DNA from: Acrocarpospora pleiomorpha | GTDB lineage: Bacteria > Actinomycetota > Actinomycetes > Streptosporangiales > Streptosporangiaceae | DNA length: 64,000 nt | Assembly: GCF_009687885.1 (NCBI RefSeq) | Contig: NZ_BLAF01000010.1 | Span: forward strand, 62,001-126,000 | Direction of reading: 5' to 3' | In this document: one piece after another, positions 41,025-49,930 of the stretch | How positions within the stretch are numbered: the stretch's first letter is position 1 | Layout: each line of letters begins with the position of its first letter | Notes under the pieces: model-generated | What the model saw: only the letters and a program-made list of their open reading frames with translations | Databases searched by the model: none | Told to the model about the DNA's origin: nothing | Program-made: the position numbers and the translations under genes

Positions 41025-41221
41025 TCAGCATCTTTACCACAAGCGTTACCATATTGCGGTGCTTCTTCAAGCCTTTGGTAAACGTAATGTCCCGCATTGA
41101 CGACTCGCCGTGGAATAACTTCTCACGATTGTCTCGTAGCGTTAATCGGAGTCTTCTCTGGCATTTTAGTTTAGGCGGGCCGGCCCGCGACAACGTGGTG
41201 ATTACGGAGTATTATATAGAT
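41025..41221. other. AT-rich regulatory region with GC palindrome before the sensor-like gene
   Basis: This stretch is clearly lower in GC than its surroundings. It contains TTTACCA (41033-41039) and TGGTAAA (41076-41082) as widely spaced inverted repeats, a CGTTACCA copy between them, and GCGGGCCGGCCCGC at 41175-41188, a perfect 14-bp palindrome. An AT-rich TATTATATA block lies just before the ATG at 41222. The features suggest a regulated promoter or horizontally acquired junction rather than a gene. Confidence 0.5.
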
Positions 41222-42466
41222 ATGCGTGCGCGTCTATTGTCGTTGCTTCTACGGCCGACGCGTTTGCCTCTCATGGCGGGCATCGGGATCAGCGCCTTGA
41301 TCGTGGCGGCCGAGACTCTGCTGGCATTCCTGCTGCAGGGCCTCGTCCCCGCGAGTTCCATGAACGTGATCTACGTGCTCGGCGTGCTGGTGGTCTCCTA
41401 CGCGTGCGGCCTGGTGCTGGGCACGGTGACCGCGGTGGCCAGCGGCCTCATCTACGACTACTTCCTGCTCCCCCCGTTCGGGGTCTTCACGCTGGCGGAC
41501 CGGTGGGCCTGGGCGACGCTCCTGATCTTCGTCATCACCGCGGTCCTCGCCGGCGGCGTGGCGGCGTTGCTGCGGTCGTTGGTCATCGAGGCCGACGAAC
41601 GCCGCAGGGACGCCGTCGTGGACGCGCGGATGGCCCGGCTCCTGCTGCGTACGGAGCATCTGCGCGAGGCCCTGCCGCTCGCCTCCCGGCAGCTGGCGCG
41701 CACGCTCGGGCTGCCGTTCGCCACGATCGAGACCGATGCCGTCGAGGGCGACGAGCGCCGCGACGCGCTGCCCCTGATGGAGGGCGCCAACCGGCTCGGC
41801 ACGCTGACCGTCCCGACCGGCCTGCCGGAGATCATGACCCGCCGCGTGCACGAGCGAGTGGTGCCCTCGCTGGAGGCGCTGCTGCACGCGGCGCACGAAC
41901 GTGTGGCGATCAACCAGGCCCTGGAGGTGAGCCGGGAGGAGCTGCGCCGCTTCGCCGCGGAACAGGCCGCCCTGCGCCGCGTCGCGACGCTGGTCGCGTC
42001 CGGAGTTCCGCCGGTGGAGATCTTCAACGCCGTCGCCGCGGAGGTGGGAAAGCTCCTGGGCGCCGACCGCACCGTGCTCGAACGCTACACCCCTGAGGCG
42101 GTCGTCCTGGTCTGCTCCTGGGCCAAGGACGCCTCCCGGCGCCTGCCGGCCATGGCTTCGCGCCGGCCCCTCGACGACTCGGGCATCTGGGGGATGGTGA
42201 TGGCGAGTGGTCAGCCGATGCGGATGCCCGCGGGGGAGGAGCGGAAGCCGGGCGAGCCGTTCACGGTCGGCGTCCCCATCATCGTCGAGGCGCGGCTGTG
42301 GGGAGTCATGATCGCGTACTTCGGTGCCGAGAAGTCGGTGGAAGAGTCCGTCGAGGAACGTATGGTCGACTTCACCGAGCTCCTCGTGACGGCCGTGTCC
42401 AACGCCCAGGCCCGCGACGAACTGGCCGCCTCGCGGGGGCCGATGGTGCGCCACGGTATCGATTAA
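41222..42466 (+). CDS. DUF4118-GAF sensor protein lacking its kinase domains
   Basis: The 414-residue protein starts with four membrane helices of the DUF4118/KdpD-like type (residues 15-120, including YDYFLLPPFGVFTL), then a linker and a GAF domain at about 240-390 (LLGADRTVLERY, then GVPIIVEARLWGVMIAYF). Related sensor kinases continue after the NAQAR-ELAASR coil with a HisKA_3 and ATPase domain; here the frame stops eight codons after ASRG, and no downstream frame resumes a kinase. It is either a truncated kinase or a stand-alone sensor. The AT-rich, palindrome-bearing region upstream is its control region. Confidence 0.78.
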   Translation: MRARLLSLLLRPTRLPLMAGIGISALIVAAETLLAFLLQGLVPASSMNVIYVLGVLVVSYACGLVLGTVTAVASGLIYDYFLLPPFGVFTLADRWAWATLLIFVITAVLAGGVAALLRSLVIEADERRRDAVVDARMARLLLRTEHLREALPLASRQLARTLGLPFATIETDAVEGDERRDALPLMEGANRLGTLTVPTGLPEIMTRRVHERVVPSLEALLHAAHERVAINQALEVSREELRRFAAEQAALRRVATLVASGVPPVEIFNAVAAEVGKLLGADRTVLERYTPEAVVLVCSWAKDASRRLPAMASRRPLDDSGIWGMVMASGQPMRMPAGEERKPGEPFTVGVPIIVEARLWGVMIAYFGAEKSVEESVEERMVDFTELLVTAVSNAQARDELAASRGPMVRHGID

Positions 42467-42491
42467 GAAGGCATCGACGCCGAGCCTGTCG

Positions 42492-43196
42492 TCAATCCGA
42501 GGGCGAGGTGGCGTCTTCGCCGGTGGCCCATGCTCCCCGCACGTGCCCGATGTGCCGGCGCATCAGCTTCTCCGCGGCGTCGGCGTCGCGGGCGCGGATC
42601 AGATCGAGCAGCTCGAAGTGCTCGCGGGCGGTGGCGACGAGCCGGCCGCGATCGGCCAGCTTCGGGATGCCGTACAGCCGCGAGCGGATCCGCAGGTTGT
42701 GCACGGTCGCCACCAGGTTCTCGTTGCCCGCGAACGCGAGCAGCTTGAGGTGGAACTGCAGGTCGGCGACGTGATGCCCGATGAAGTCCTTGTCGCGGGC
42801 CGTCCGGATCAGCTCGTCGGCCAGTTCGCTCAGCTCCATCATTCCGACGGGATCGGAGATGCCCCTCTCGGCGATGAGCCGGACCGTCGGCACTTCTATC
42901 AGCTGCCGTAATTCGGTGAGCTCGTCGAGTTCGCGCTCGGTCAGCTGGACCACTCGGAAGCCCTTGTTCGGGACGGCTTCGACGAGGCCTTCCTTGACCA
43001 GGTCGAGCATCGCCTCCCGCACGGGAGTCGCCGAGATCCCGAGCTGAGTGCCCAGCGCACGGGCCGAGTACACGGTGCCCGGCTTGAGGTAGCCGGAGAT
43101 GACCGCCGCGTGCAGCGTCCGGCGCGAGGCCTCGCGCAGCGACTCCCGCGGTGCCAGCGCCCCCAGTGATTCTCTGTCACCGGCTCCGCCAGACAT
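42492..43196 (-). CDS. GntR-family regulator (FCD/FadR subfamily)
   Basis: The 234-residue protein has an N-terminal GntR winged helix (TLHAAVISGYLKPGTVYSARALGTQLGIS, ATPVREAMLDLVKEGLVE) and a C-terminal FCD domain with helix LTELRQLIEVPTVRLIAERG and a metal- or acid-binding His pair in HHVADLQFHLKLL. FCD regulators usually respond to organic acids. ATG 43196 has an AAGGAG site about 12 bases upstream; ATGs at 43217 and 43253 are alternatives. It is divergent from the hyuA operon with a repeat-rich spacer, so it is the probable regulator of that operon. Confidence 0.85.
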   Translation of the reverse strand: MSGGAGDRESLGALAPRESLREASRRTLHAAVISGYLKPGTVYSARALGTQLGISATPVREAMLDLVKEGLVEAVPNKGFRVVQLTERELDELTELRQLIEVPTVRLIAERGISDPVGMMELSELADELIRTARDKDFIGHHVADLQFHLKLLAFAGNENLVATVHNLRIRSRLYGIPKLADRGRLVATAREHFELLDLIRARDADAAEKLMRRHIGHVRGAWATGEDATSPSD

Positions 43197-43253
43197 GTCG
43201 ACCGGGCGCTCCTTCATGGGCGGGAGAAAAGGGGCTGCGTTGAGATTCATCAT

Positions 43254-43590
43254 GGCATGCGGTCCATCGAGATCACGGTGACGCCTGGCTCCAGCCGATC
43301 GTTCATCATGCGCTGAGCAGCGCCGGCCTCGTCAATTGGGATCATCCTACTGGTGCGTCCTCCATCCTCATGCTCGCTCCACCGGACGCGTGACGCGTCG
43401 GCGAACACCGCCCGTCGGCTCGGAAACTGGATCGTTCAGAAACTGGATCGTTCAGAAACTGGATCGTTACGTCCTGGACCCACTGACCCCTTCACAAGGA
43501 AAAGGCTATCGCCTTAGTGTCTCCAGTGCTATATCGCATATCACCGATCACACCGCGGCTGCTGCCGGCCGGTGCGGAAGGAGAGAGTCC
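43254..43590. other. Divergent control region of gntR and hyuA
   Basis: No gene is convincing here. It contains a 6+2+6 palindrome GCGCTGAGCAGCGC (43310-43323), the three tandem 16-base repeats annotated separately, a further GATCGTTCA copy at 43298-43306, and paired ACGCGT elements near 43385-43399. The hyuA ribosome-binding site (GGAAGGAGAG) lies just before 43591. Confidence 0.55.
43423..43470. repeat. Three tandem 16-bp repeats (GAAACTGGATCGTTCA)
   Basis: GAAACTGGATCGTTCA occurs at 43423-43438 and 43439-43454, and a third copy at 43455-43470 ends in AC instead of CA. The core GATCGTTCA also occurs at 43298-43306. Head-to-tail repeats at a spacing near 1.5 helical turns, 120 bases before hyuA and facing gntR, suggest multiple binding sites for a regulator such as the adjacent GntR protein. 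Confidence 0.7.
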
Positions 43591-45660
43591 ATGGCTGAGG
43601 GGACGAAGCGGCGGCTCGCGGTAGATGTGGGCGGCACCTTCATCGACTACGTCCTTCTCGACGAGGCGACCGGCGAGGTCGTGGTGGAGAAGCAGTCGGC
43701 TATGGCGAGCAACCTGGTCAACGAGTTCATGGCCGGCATCGAGCGCCTGCCGGTGCCGCTGTCCCGCATCGAGATGCTGATCCACGGCACGACGGTCGCG
43801 CTGAACACCCTCGTGCAGCTGCGCGGCGCCAAGACCGGGCTGCTGACCACCAAAGGCTGCCGCGACGTGCTCGAACTGGGCCGCGGCGGCCGCCCTCAGA
43901 TCTTCGACCTGCAGATTACGGCAGCGACGCCACTGGTCGAGCGCAAGCTGCGCCGCGAGATCGGTGAGCGGATGGCCGCCGACGGGACGGTGCTCCGCCC
44001 GGTGGAGATCGAAGAGGTCAGGCGCGAGGTCGATTTCCTGGTCGCCCAGGGCGTGACGGCCGTCGCCATCACGTTCCTGCACAGCTACAAGAACCCCGAG
44101 AACGAGCGGATCGTGGCCGACTTCGTCCGTACCGCCTACCCTGACCTGGCCGTCAGTGTCTCCAGCGAGCTGGTACGGGAGTGGCGGGAGTTCGAGCGGA
44201 CCTCGACGACGGTCATCAACGCGTTCACCCAGCCGCACTTCGCCGGCTACGCCCGCTCGGTCGAGAAGGCGACCCGGGAGGCCGGGCTGGCTCACCCGAT
44301 CGCCTTCCTGCGGTCCAACGGCAGCGTGATGCCGATCAGCGCCGCCGAGAGCCGTCCCGTGGACACGCTCGGTTCCGGCCCGGCCGGGGGAGTCGTGGGG
44401 GCGAAAGCGGTCCTGGAGGCCACCGGATACAAGAACGCCATCTGCGCCGATGTCGGCGGCACGACCTACGACGTCGCGCTGATCCAGAACGGCGAGATCG
44501 TCGAGCGTTCCAACACCATCGTCGAAGATCGGCCGATCATGGGCTCGGTCATCGACATCATCTCGGTCGGCGCGGGCGGCGGGTCCCTGGCTTCCCTCGA
44601 CCCGCTGTCGGGAAGCCTGAAGGTCGGGCCCGAGAGCGCCGGCGCCCAGCCGGGGCCGGCCTGCTTCGGCCTCGGCGGCCTGCTCCCGACCGTCACCGAC
44701 GCGCAGGTCGTGCTGCACCTTCTCGATCCTGACCGGTTCCTCGGGCGGCGCATGACCCTCAACAGGTCCCTGGCGGAGAAGGCGATCGGCGAAGCGCTCG
44801 GAACCGGGGCGACCGTGGTCGAGCACGCGGCGGGGATCATCGCGGTCGCGCAGGCCAACATGGCCAACGCCATCCGGCAGATCACCACCCAGCGCGGCCT
44901 CGATCCCCGGGACTTCGTGATGATCTCCTATGGCGGCGGTGGGGGGTTGTTCGCGGCGGGCGTCAGCGAAGAACTCGGCATCAGGACGGTGCTCATCCCG
45001 CCCGCGGCGGCGGGATTCTCCGCCTGGGGAATGCTGACCAGCGACTATCGCGAGGACGCGACGCTCACCTCGTCGCGCCCGATCACGGCGGACAGCCTGC
45101 CGATGATCGTGCGAGACCTGCGGGAACTGCGTTCCCAGGCGTCCGCGGCGCTGATCGGGTACGGCTTCGCCCCGCAGGCACTCACGTGCTCCTTCACCGC
45201 GGAAGTGCGGTTCGCCGGCCAGGAGCACACCATCAACACGCCGATCGACTCCGACATCCTCGACGGTGACGCCGGCGGCCTGCTCGACGAGCTCCCCGCC
45301 CGTTTCGTCGAGCGCCACCGTGAACGGTACGGACACGGAGACCGTGACGCTCCGACCGAGATCGTCACCCTGCGGTGCCGAGCCGTCGCCCCCGTCGTAC
45401 GGCCGGCGAACGCCCGGCCCCAGGCGAGGGCCGCCGCGGCACCGGTGACCAGCCGCGACATCTGGTTCGCTGACGGCGGCTGGCGCGCGGCCGTCCCGGT
45501 ATACGAGCGCGGCGACCTCGGAGCCGAACGCGTGTTCGACGGCCCGGCGGTCATCGACGAGTGGACGACCACGGTGATCGTGCCGCCGCGGTGGAGCGCA
45601 CGCGTGGATCAGCTCGGCAACCTCGAACTCATCCTCCAGGACAAAGGATCCGACCGATGA
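43591..45660 (+). CDS. hyuA: Hydantoinase/oxoprolinase subunit A (ATP-binding)
   Basis: The 689-residue protein begins with RLAVDVGGTFIDYVLLDE, the actin-like ATP phosphate-binding loop, followed by LIHGTTVALNTLVQ and a second phosphate element AICADVGGTTYDVALIQNG. The later SVGAGGGSLASLD, ESAGAQPGPACFG and ITTQRGLDPRDFVMISYGG blocks are typical of HyuA/AcxA/OplA large subunits, which drive ATP-dependent opening of hydantoin, 5-oxoproline or ketone substrates. ATG 43591 has a GGAAGGAGAG site; an open frame above it is non-coding. It overlaps hyuB by four bases. Confidence 0.93.
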   Translation: MAEGTKRRLAVDVGGTFIDYVLLDEATGEVVVEKQSAMASNLVNEFMAGIERLPVPLSRIEMLIHGTTVALNTLVQLRGAKTGLLTTKGCRDVLELGRGGRPQIFDLQITAATPLVERKLRREIGERMAADGTVLRPVEIEEVRREVDFLVAQGVTAVAITFLHSYKNPENERIVADFVRTAYPDLAVSVSSELVREWREFERTSTTVINAFTQPHFAGYARSVEKATREAGLAHPIAFLRSNGSVMPISAAESRPVDTLGSGPAGGVVGAKAVLEATGYKNAICADVGGTTYDVALIQNGEIVERSNTIVEDRPIMGSVIDIISVGAGGGSLASLDPLSGSLKVGPESAGAQPGPACFGLGGLLPTVTDAQVVLHLLDPDRFLGRRMTLNRSLAEKAIGEALGTGATVVEHAAGIIAVAQANMANAIRQITTQRGLDPRDFVMISYGGGGGLFAAGVSEELGIRTVLIPPAAAGFSAWGMLTSDYREDATLTSSRPITADSLPMIVRDLRELRSQASAALIGYGFAPQALTCSFTAEVRFAGQEHTINTPIDSDILDGDAGGLLDELPARFVERHRERYGHGDRDAPTEIVTLRCRAVAPVVRPANARPQARAAAAPVTSRDIWFADGGWRAAVPVYERGDLGAERVFDGPAVIDEWTTTVIVPPRWSARVDQLGNLELILQDKGSDR

Positions 45661-47438
45661 CGATGATGACCGACCCGGTCCGGGCTGAGATCACCCGCAA
45701 CGCGCTGGTCTCGGCGGCGCAGGAGATGCACGACACCCTGGTCCGGAGCGCGTACAACCCGCTGATCTTCGACGTCAAGGACTTCGGCGTCACGATCCTG
45801 TCCGCGGACGGCGACCTGTGGGCCGACGCGCCGGGGCTGCCCGTTTTCATCGGAGCCCTGCCCGAAACCGTGCGGTCGGGGATCCGCCGCTGGGGAAAGG
45901 ACGGCTTCCGCGACGGTGACGTCCTCATCGCGAACTGCCCCTACATCACCGGCACCCACCTGTCGGACACCGCCGTGTACATGCCCGTCTTCCATGACGG
46001 CCGGCTCGTCGCCTTCACCGCCACCATGGCCCACTGGGCCGACATCGGCGGCATGAGCCCGGGCGGCTGGACGGTGGACTCCACCGAGATCTACCAGGAG
46101 GGCCTGCGCTTCACCAACCAGCGGCTGCACATCGCCGGCGAACCCAACGTCGACCTGCTGTCCTTCATCGAGACCAACGTACGCGTCTCCAAGATCGTCA
46201 TGGGTGACCTCCAGGCCCAGATCGCGACGTGCCTCACCGGCGCCCGCCGCGTCCAGGCCCTCTGTGACCGTTACGGGCCCGGGGACGTGACGGCGATCAT
46301 GAGCAATGTCATCGACCAGACCGAGGCGGCGTTGCGCCGTGAGATCGCCGATCTTCCCGACGGGGACATGGCGCGCGAGGTCGAACTGGACTTCGACGGC
46401 GTGGACCGGAGCTACCGGCCGCGCGTCGCCGTGCAGGTCTCGGTCAGCGGCGACCGCCTGCGCGTGTCGTTCGACGGCACCTCGGCCGCGGCGTCCGGGC
46501 CGATCAACATCGGGCAGGCGGCGACCATCAGCGCGGTCATCGAATCGGTGAAGGGAATCCTGGATCCGCTCAGGCCGACGAACGAGGCGCACCTGCGGGT
46601 CGTCGATTTCTCCTGGCCGGAGAGCGAGACCATGGTCACCCCCCGCGAGCCGGCGCCCTGCGACTCGTACGGCTATGTCGGAACCAGCCTTACCGAGCTG
46701 CTGGTGCACGCCTTGACCGACGTCGCCCCGCATCGGGGACGCGCTTCGTCTTATCAAATGTGGTCCGAATATGTGATGTGCACCAATGGTTCGGCACGTA
46801 ATCGGTTCGTCTTCGCGGAACCTGTTATGGGGGGACACGGCGCATTCGAGGGTCACGACGGGGGGACATTCGTCTTCACCGGCGATGGGGACACGCTTAA
46901 CACCCCCATCGAGGTCATGGAAACCCGGTATCCGCTGCGTTGCGAGGAATTCGCGCTCAATCCGGTGTCGAGCGGCGCCGGCCGGTTCCGGGGCGGTATG
47001 GGCGTCATCCGCGATATCCGCATCCTGCAGGACGACTGCATGATCAAGACGGCGCTCGAGAACACGAAGGATCCGCTCGCCCGCGGCCTTTACGGCGGCG
47101 CGCCCGGTGCCGGTTCTCGCGCGATCCTCACGTACCCGGACGGCGAGACCGTCGTCCAGTACGAGCGAGTCGGCGACGTCGCGATGCCCAAGGGAACGGT
47201 GATCGGCGTCCGTACCGGCGGGGGAGGGGGATACGGCGATCCGCTCGACCGGGATCCCCAGCGGGTCATGAACGACGTCGACAACGAACTCCTGACCATC
47301 GAGGACGCCGTGGCGATCTACGGCGTGCACCTGCAGCACACCGTCGAGGCCGGCCTGTCGGTCAATCAGGAAAAGACCGACCTCGAACGTTCGATGGCCC
47401 GTGACGCCCGTTCCGCAGAGAAAGGCGATATTTCATGA
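45657..47438 (+). CDS. hyuB: Hydantoinase/oxoprolinase subunit B
   Basis: The 593-residue protein shows HyuB motifs: EITRNALVSAAQEMHDTLVRSAYNP, VLIANCPYITGTHLSD, AFTATMAHWADIGGMSPGGW and the Gly-rich C-terminal GRFRGGMGVIRDIRILQDD, then GVRTGGGGGYGDPL. It is the partner of HyuA. Its ATG overlaps hyuA by four bases and its stop overlaps the binding-protein gene likewise, tying enzyme and importer together. A patch around 46750-46960 is slightly AT-richer than the rest, without breaking the frame. Confidence 0.93.
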   Translation: MTMMTDPVRAEITRNALVSAAQEMHDTLVRSAYNPLIFDVKDFGVTILSADGDLWADAPGLPVFIGALPETVRSGIRRWGKDGFRDGDVLIANCPYITGTHLSDTAVYMPVFHDGRLVAFTATMAHWADIGGMSPGGWTVDSTEIYQEGLRFTNQRLHIAGEPNVDLLSFIETNVRVSKIVMGDLQAQIATCLTGARRVQALCDRYGPGDVTAIMSNVIDQTEAALRREIADLPDGDMAREVELDFDGVDRSYRPRVAVQVSVSGDRLRVSFDGTSAAASGPINIGQAATISAVIESVKGILDPLRPTNEAHLRVVDFSWPESETMVTPREPAPCDSYGYVGTSLTELLVHALTDVAPHRGRASSYQMWSEYVMCTNGSARNRFVFAEPVMGGHGAFEGHDGGTFVFTGDGDTLNTPIEVMETRYPLRCEEFALNPVSSGAGRFRGGMGVIRDIRILQDDCMIKTALENTKDPLARGLYGGAPGAGSRAILTYPDGETVVQYERVGDVAMPKGTVIGVRTGGGGGYGDPLDRDPQRVMNDVDNELLTIEDAVAIYGVHLQHTVEAGLSVNQEKTDLERSMARDARSAEKGDIS

Positions 47439-49045
47439 GAACAACCACTTTGGGCGCGATCATCGCGGGAGCCGGCCTCGTCATCCCGATAGTGGCGGCT
47501 TGTGCCGCGAGCGACCCCGCCGGCACCCAGTCGCCCGCCGGCGGAACGCCGTTGCGCGTAAGCTTCGCCACCGCGCCGTCCTCCATCGACCCCGCGAAGA
47601 GCTGCACGGGCGAAGACCGGCAGCTGCTGAACTCCCTGTACGTCCGGCTCGTCGACTTCGGCGCCAAGCCCAGCGAAGCCGGCACCACGAAGATCGACTA
47701 CTCGAAGATCCTGCCCTACCTGGCGAAGAGCTGGACCGCGTCCGACGACGGCAAGACCTACACATTCCAGCTGAACACCGGCTGGAAGTTCCCCAGCGGC
47801 GCCGCGATGGACGCCAGCGCGGTCAAATTCTCCCTGGACCGCGCCCTCACCATGAACCAGTGCGGCGCGACCATCCTGAACGACCTGTACTCCGACCCCA
47901 ACCTGATCACCGAGATCGCCGCGCCGGACGCGAACACGGTCGTCATCACGCTCGACAAGCCGGACCCGCAGATCCTCTCGGCCCTCGCCGACACCTCGGG
48001 CGGCATCGTCGACCCCGGCGTCGTCAACGCGAACGGCGGAGTGGTCAAGGACACGGCGAACACGTGGATGGATTCGCACTCCGCCGGCGGCGGCCCATTC
48101 ACCCTGGAATCCTATTCACCCGGCACATCGGCGGTCCTCAAGGCCAACCCGGCGTTCGGCGGCCCGCCGCCACTGAGTAAAGAGATCAACGTCACCTGGA
48201 CCACGTCCCCCGCGACGGAACTCGTCAACGTCCAGAACGGCGCCACCGACATCGCCTTCGGACTGGGCGGCTCAGCCTTCAATTCGCTGCGGTCATCCTC
48301 ATCGGTCCAGGTCGTGTCCTACGACGACACCCAGTCGATGCTCATGACAATGCCGAACAACAAGGCCCCGTGGACCAACGAGAAGGTCAGGGAAGCCGCC
48401 GTTCTCGCCATCCCGACGCAGGACATCATCAAGAACGTCATGTACGGCTTCGGCAAGCCCTACTACGGCCCGATCCCGCCGTCCATGCCCGGCTACAGCG
48501 ACCAGTACGGCCAACCGGTCGCGCAGGACATCGCCAAGGCCAAGGCGCTGATCGCGGAATCCGGCGTCAAGACACCCATCGAGGTCACCCTCGACATCCA
48601 GTCCGGCGACCAGAACCAGAAGACCATCTCGACCATCGTCCAGAGCGCCCTCCAGCAGATCGGCATCAACCTCACGCTCCGGACGCTCACCTCGAGCGCC
48701 TGGTCTGACGCGGTCTACAACGGCAAGAGCCAGGCGGCGCTGCGACTGGACGGACCCGCGTACGCCAACGCCGGCTATTACCTCCAGTACGACGAGGACT
48801 GCGACAGCGCGTACAACACCGGCTACATCTGCATCCCCGCCAACACGGACCTGCTGAAGCAAGCCCGGGCCACCAGCGACACGGCGAAGCAGAACCAGCT
48901 CTACGCCGAGATCACGAAGAACTACGTGGCGCGATTCCCGCGAGTGACCCTGTACCAGAGCCTCACGCCGGTCGCGCTGAACAAGACGGTGAAGAGCTTC
49001 CACTACTCCGAGTCGCTCGACATGCGCCGCTGGGCGAAGTCATAG
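47435..49045 (+). CDS. Peptide-type ABC transporter substrate-binding lipoprotein (family 5)
   Basis: The 536-residue lipoprotein starts with a signal peptide whose lipobox reads IVAAC with Cys23 as the lipid site. The mature part has the family 5 pattern: SWTASDDGKTYTFQLNTGWKFPSGAAMDASAVKFSLDRAL (the clearest segment is the FQLNTGWKF region), then a central domain and C-terminal KSFHYSESLDMRRW. It binds the ligand outside the membrane and delivers it to the permeases. The ligand is unknown, but operon neighbours suggest a small cyclic or peptide-like compound. Its ATG overlaps hyuB. Confidence 0.93.
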   Translation: MRTTTLGAIIAGAGLVIPIVAACAASDPAGTQSPAGGTPLRVSFATAPSSIDPAKSCTGEDRQLLNSLYVRLVDFGAKPSEAGTTKIDYSKILPYLAKSWTASDDGKTYTFQLNTGWKFPSGAAMDASAVKFSLDRALTMNQCGATILNDLYSDPNLITEIAAPDANTVVITLDKPDPQILSALADTSGGIVDPGVVNANGGVVKDTANTWMDSHSAGGGPFTLESYSPGTSAVLKANPAFGGPPPLSKEINVTWTTSPATELVNVQNGATDIAFGLGGSAFNSLRSSSSVQVVSYDDTQSMLMTMPNNKAPWTNEKVREAAVLAIPTQDIIKNVMYGFGKPYYGPIPPSMPGYSDQYGQPVAQDIAKAKALIAESGVKTPIEVTLDIQSGDQNQKTISTIVQSALQQIGINLTLRTLTSSAWSDAVYNGKSQAALRLDGPAYANAGYYLQYDEDCDSAYNTGYICIPANTDLLKQARATSDTAKQNQLYAEITKNYVARFPRVTLYQSLTPVALNKTVKSFHYSESLDMRRWAKS

Positions 49046-49060
49046 GCAGGGCGGCCGACC

Positions 49061-49930
49061 ATGACGACACGCGTTGATCCAGGCATTCGCCATCGTGTGC
49101 CTGGAAAGACGGGACGCGGTGCACGACGGTGGCCTGCCGTCCTGTCCGTCGCCATCCTGGTCGCCTATGTCGCGCTGGCCGTCGCGGGAGTATTCCTGCG
49201 GCACCAGGCGGACCTGGTGGACGTGAGCCGGACACTCCAGCCTCCCGATGGCCACCACCTCTTCGGCACCGACGGCGAAGGGCGCGACATCTTCGCCCGG
49301 GTGTCCGTCGGCGCCGGGATCTCGATGGCGCTGGCCGCGATCTCGGTGGGTCTGGGCGCCATCGGCGGTCTGGCGGTGGCCCTCGTGTGCGGAGTCGGGC
49401 CGCACTGGCTGGACCGGACGGTCATGGCGCCGATGAACGCGATCCTGGCGTTCCCCCAGCTGCTGCTGGCGATGGCCATCGCCATCGGCCTGGGCACCGG
49501 GCTGACCAGCGCGGTGACCGGCATCGTCGTGACGATCATTCCGGTGTTCGCCGTGACCCTGCGCGCGGAGGCGCTGCGCAGCAAGTCCGAGGCCTTCGTC
49601 CAGGCGGCGGTCACGATCGGAGTCCCGAAATGGCGGATCGCGCTGCGGCACGTCGTGCCGTACCTGTCGACGACCTTGACGATCCAGGTGGCCGCGAACT
49701 TCGGCGCGGCGGTCCTCACCCTGGCCGCGCTGAGCTACGTCGGCGTCGGCGCGAAACCGCCGACCGCGGAGTGGGGAGCGATGATCACCGACGGACTGCA
49801 GTACGCGGCCAGCGGCCAGTGGTGGGTCGGTGTCGCCCCCGGTGTCGCGCTGCTGGTGCTCGTCCTCGTCGTCAACATCTTCACTGATCAGCTTCGCGTT
49901 CGTAACCGGGCCGAGGGGAGTGACGCGTGA
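49061..49930 (+). CDS. Dipeptide-type ABC transporter permease (DppC-like)
   Basis: The 289-residue permease has the DppC motif HHLFGTDGEGRDIFARVSVG near residue 65, about six membrane helices and an EAA loop around QAAVTIGVPKWRIALRHVVP. The C-terminal LSYVGVGAKPPTAEWGAMI is typical. In this operon the C-type permease precedes the B-type one, the reverse of the importer at 3.7 kb. It overlaps the next gene by four bases. Confidence 0.92.
   Translation: MTTRVDPGIRHRVPGKTGRGARRWPAVLSVAILVAYVALAVAGVFLRHQADLVDVSRTLQPPDGHHLFGTDGEGRDIFARVSVGAGISMALAAISVGLGAIGGLAVALVCGVGPHWLDRTVMAPMNAILAFPQLLLAMAIAIGLGTGLTSAVTGIVVTIIPVFAVTLRAEALRSKSEAFVQAAVTIGVPKWRIALRHVVPYLSTTLTIQVAANFGAAVLTLAALSYVGVGAKPPTAEWGAMITDGLQYAASGQWWVGVAPGVALLVLVLVVNIFTDQLRVRNRAEGSDA

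Noticed and set aside
42298..42774. Possible continuation of the sensor protein into a kinase after a frameshift
   Set aside because: The alternate frame gives Arg-rich sequence without H-box, N-box or G-box motifs, and it runs into the antisense of the GntR gene.
43423..43470. CRISPR-like repeats
   Set aside because: Units are only 16 bases and directly adjacent with no spacers; no cas genes are in the window.
43492..45336. 614-residue minus-strand frame opposite the first hyuA
   Set aside because: Composition typical of an antisense shadow, with no ribosome-binding site and no conserved motif.
46745..46960. AT-richer patch in the first hyuB as a possible recombination junction
   Set aside because: The frame and HyuB motifs continue undisturbed through it; the composition shift is small.
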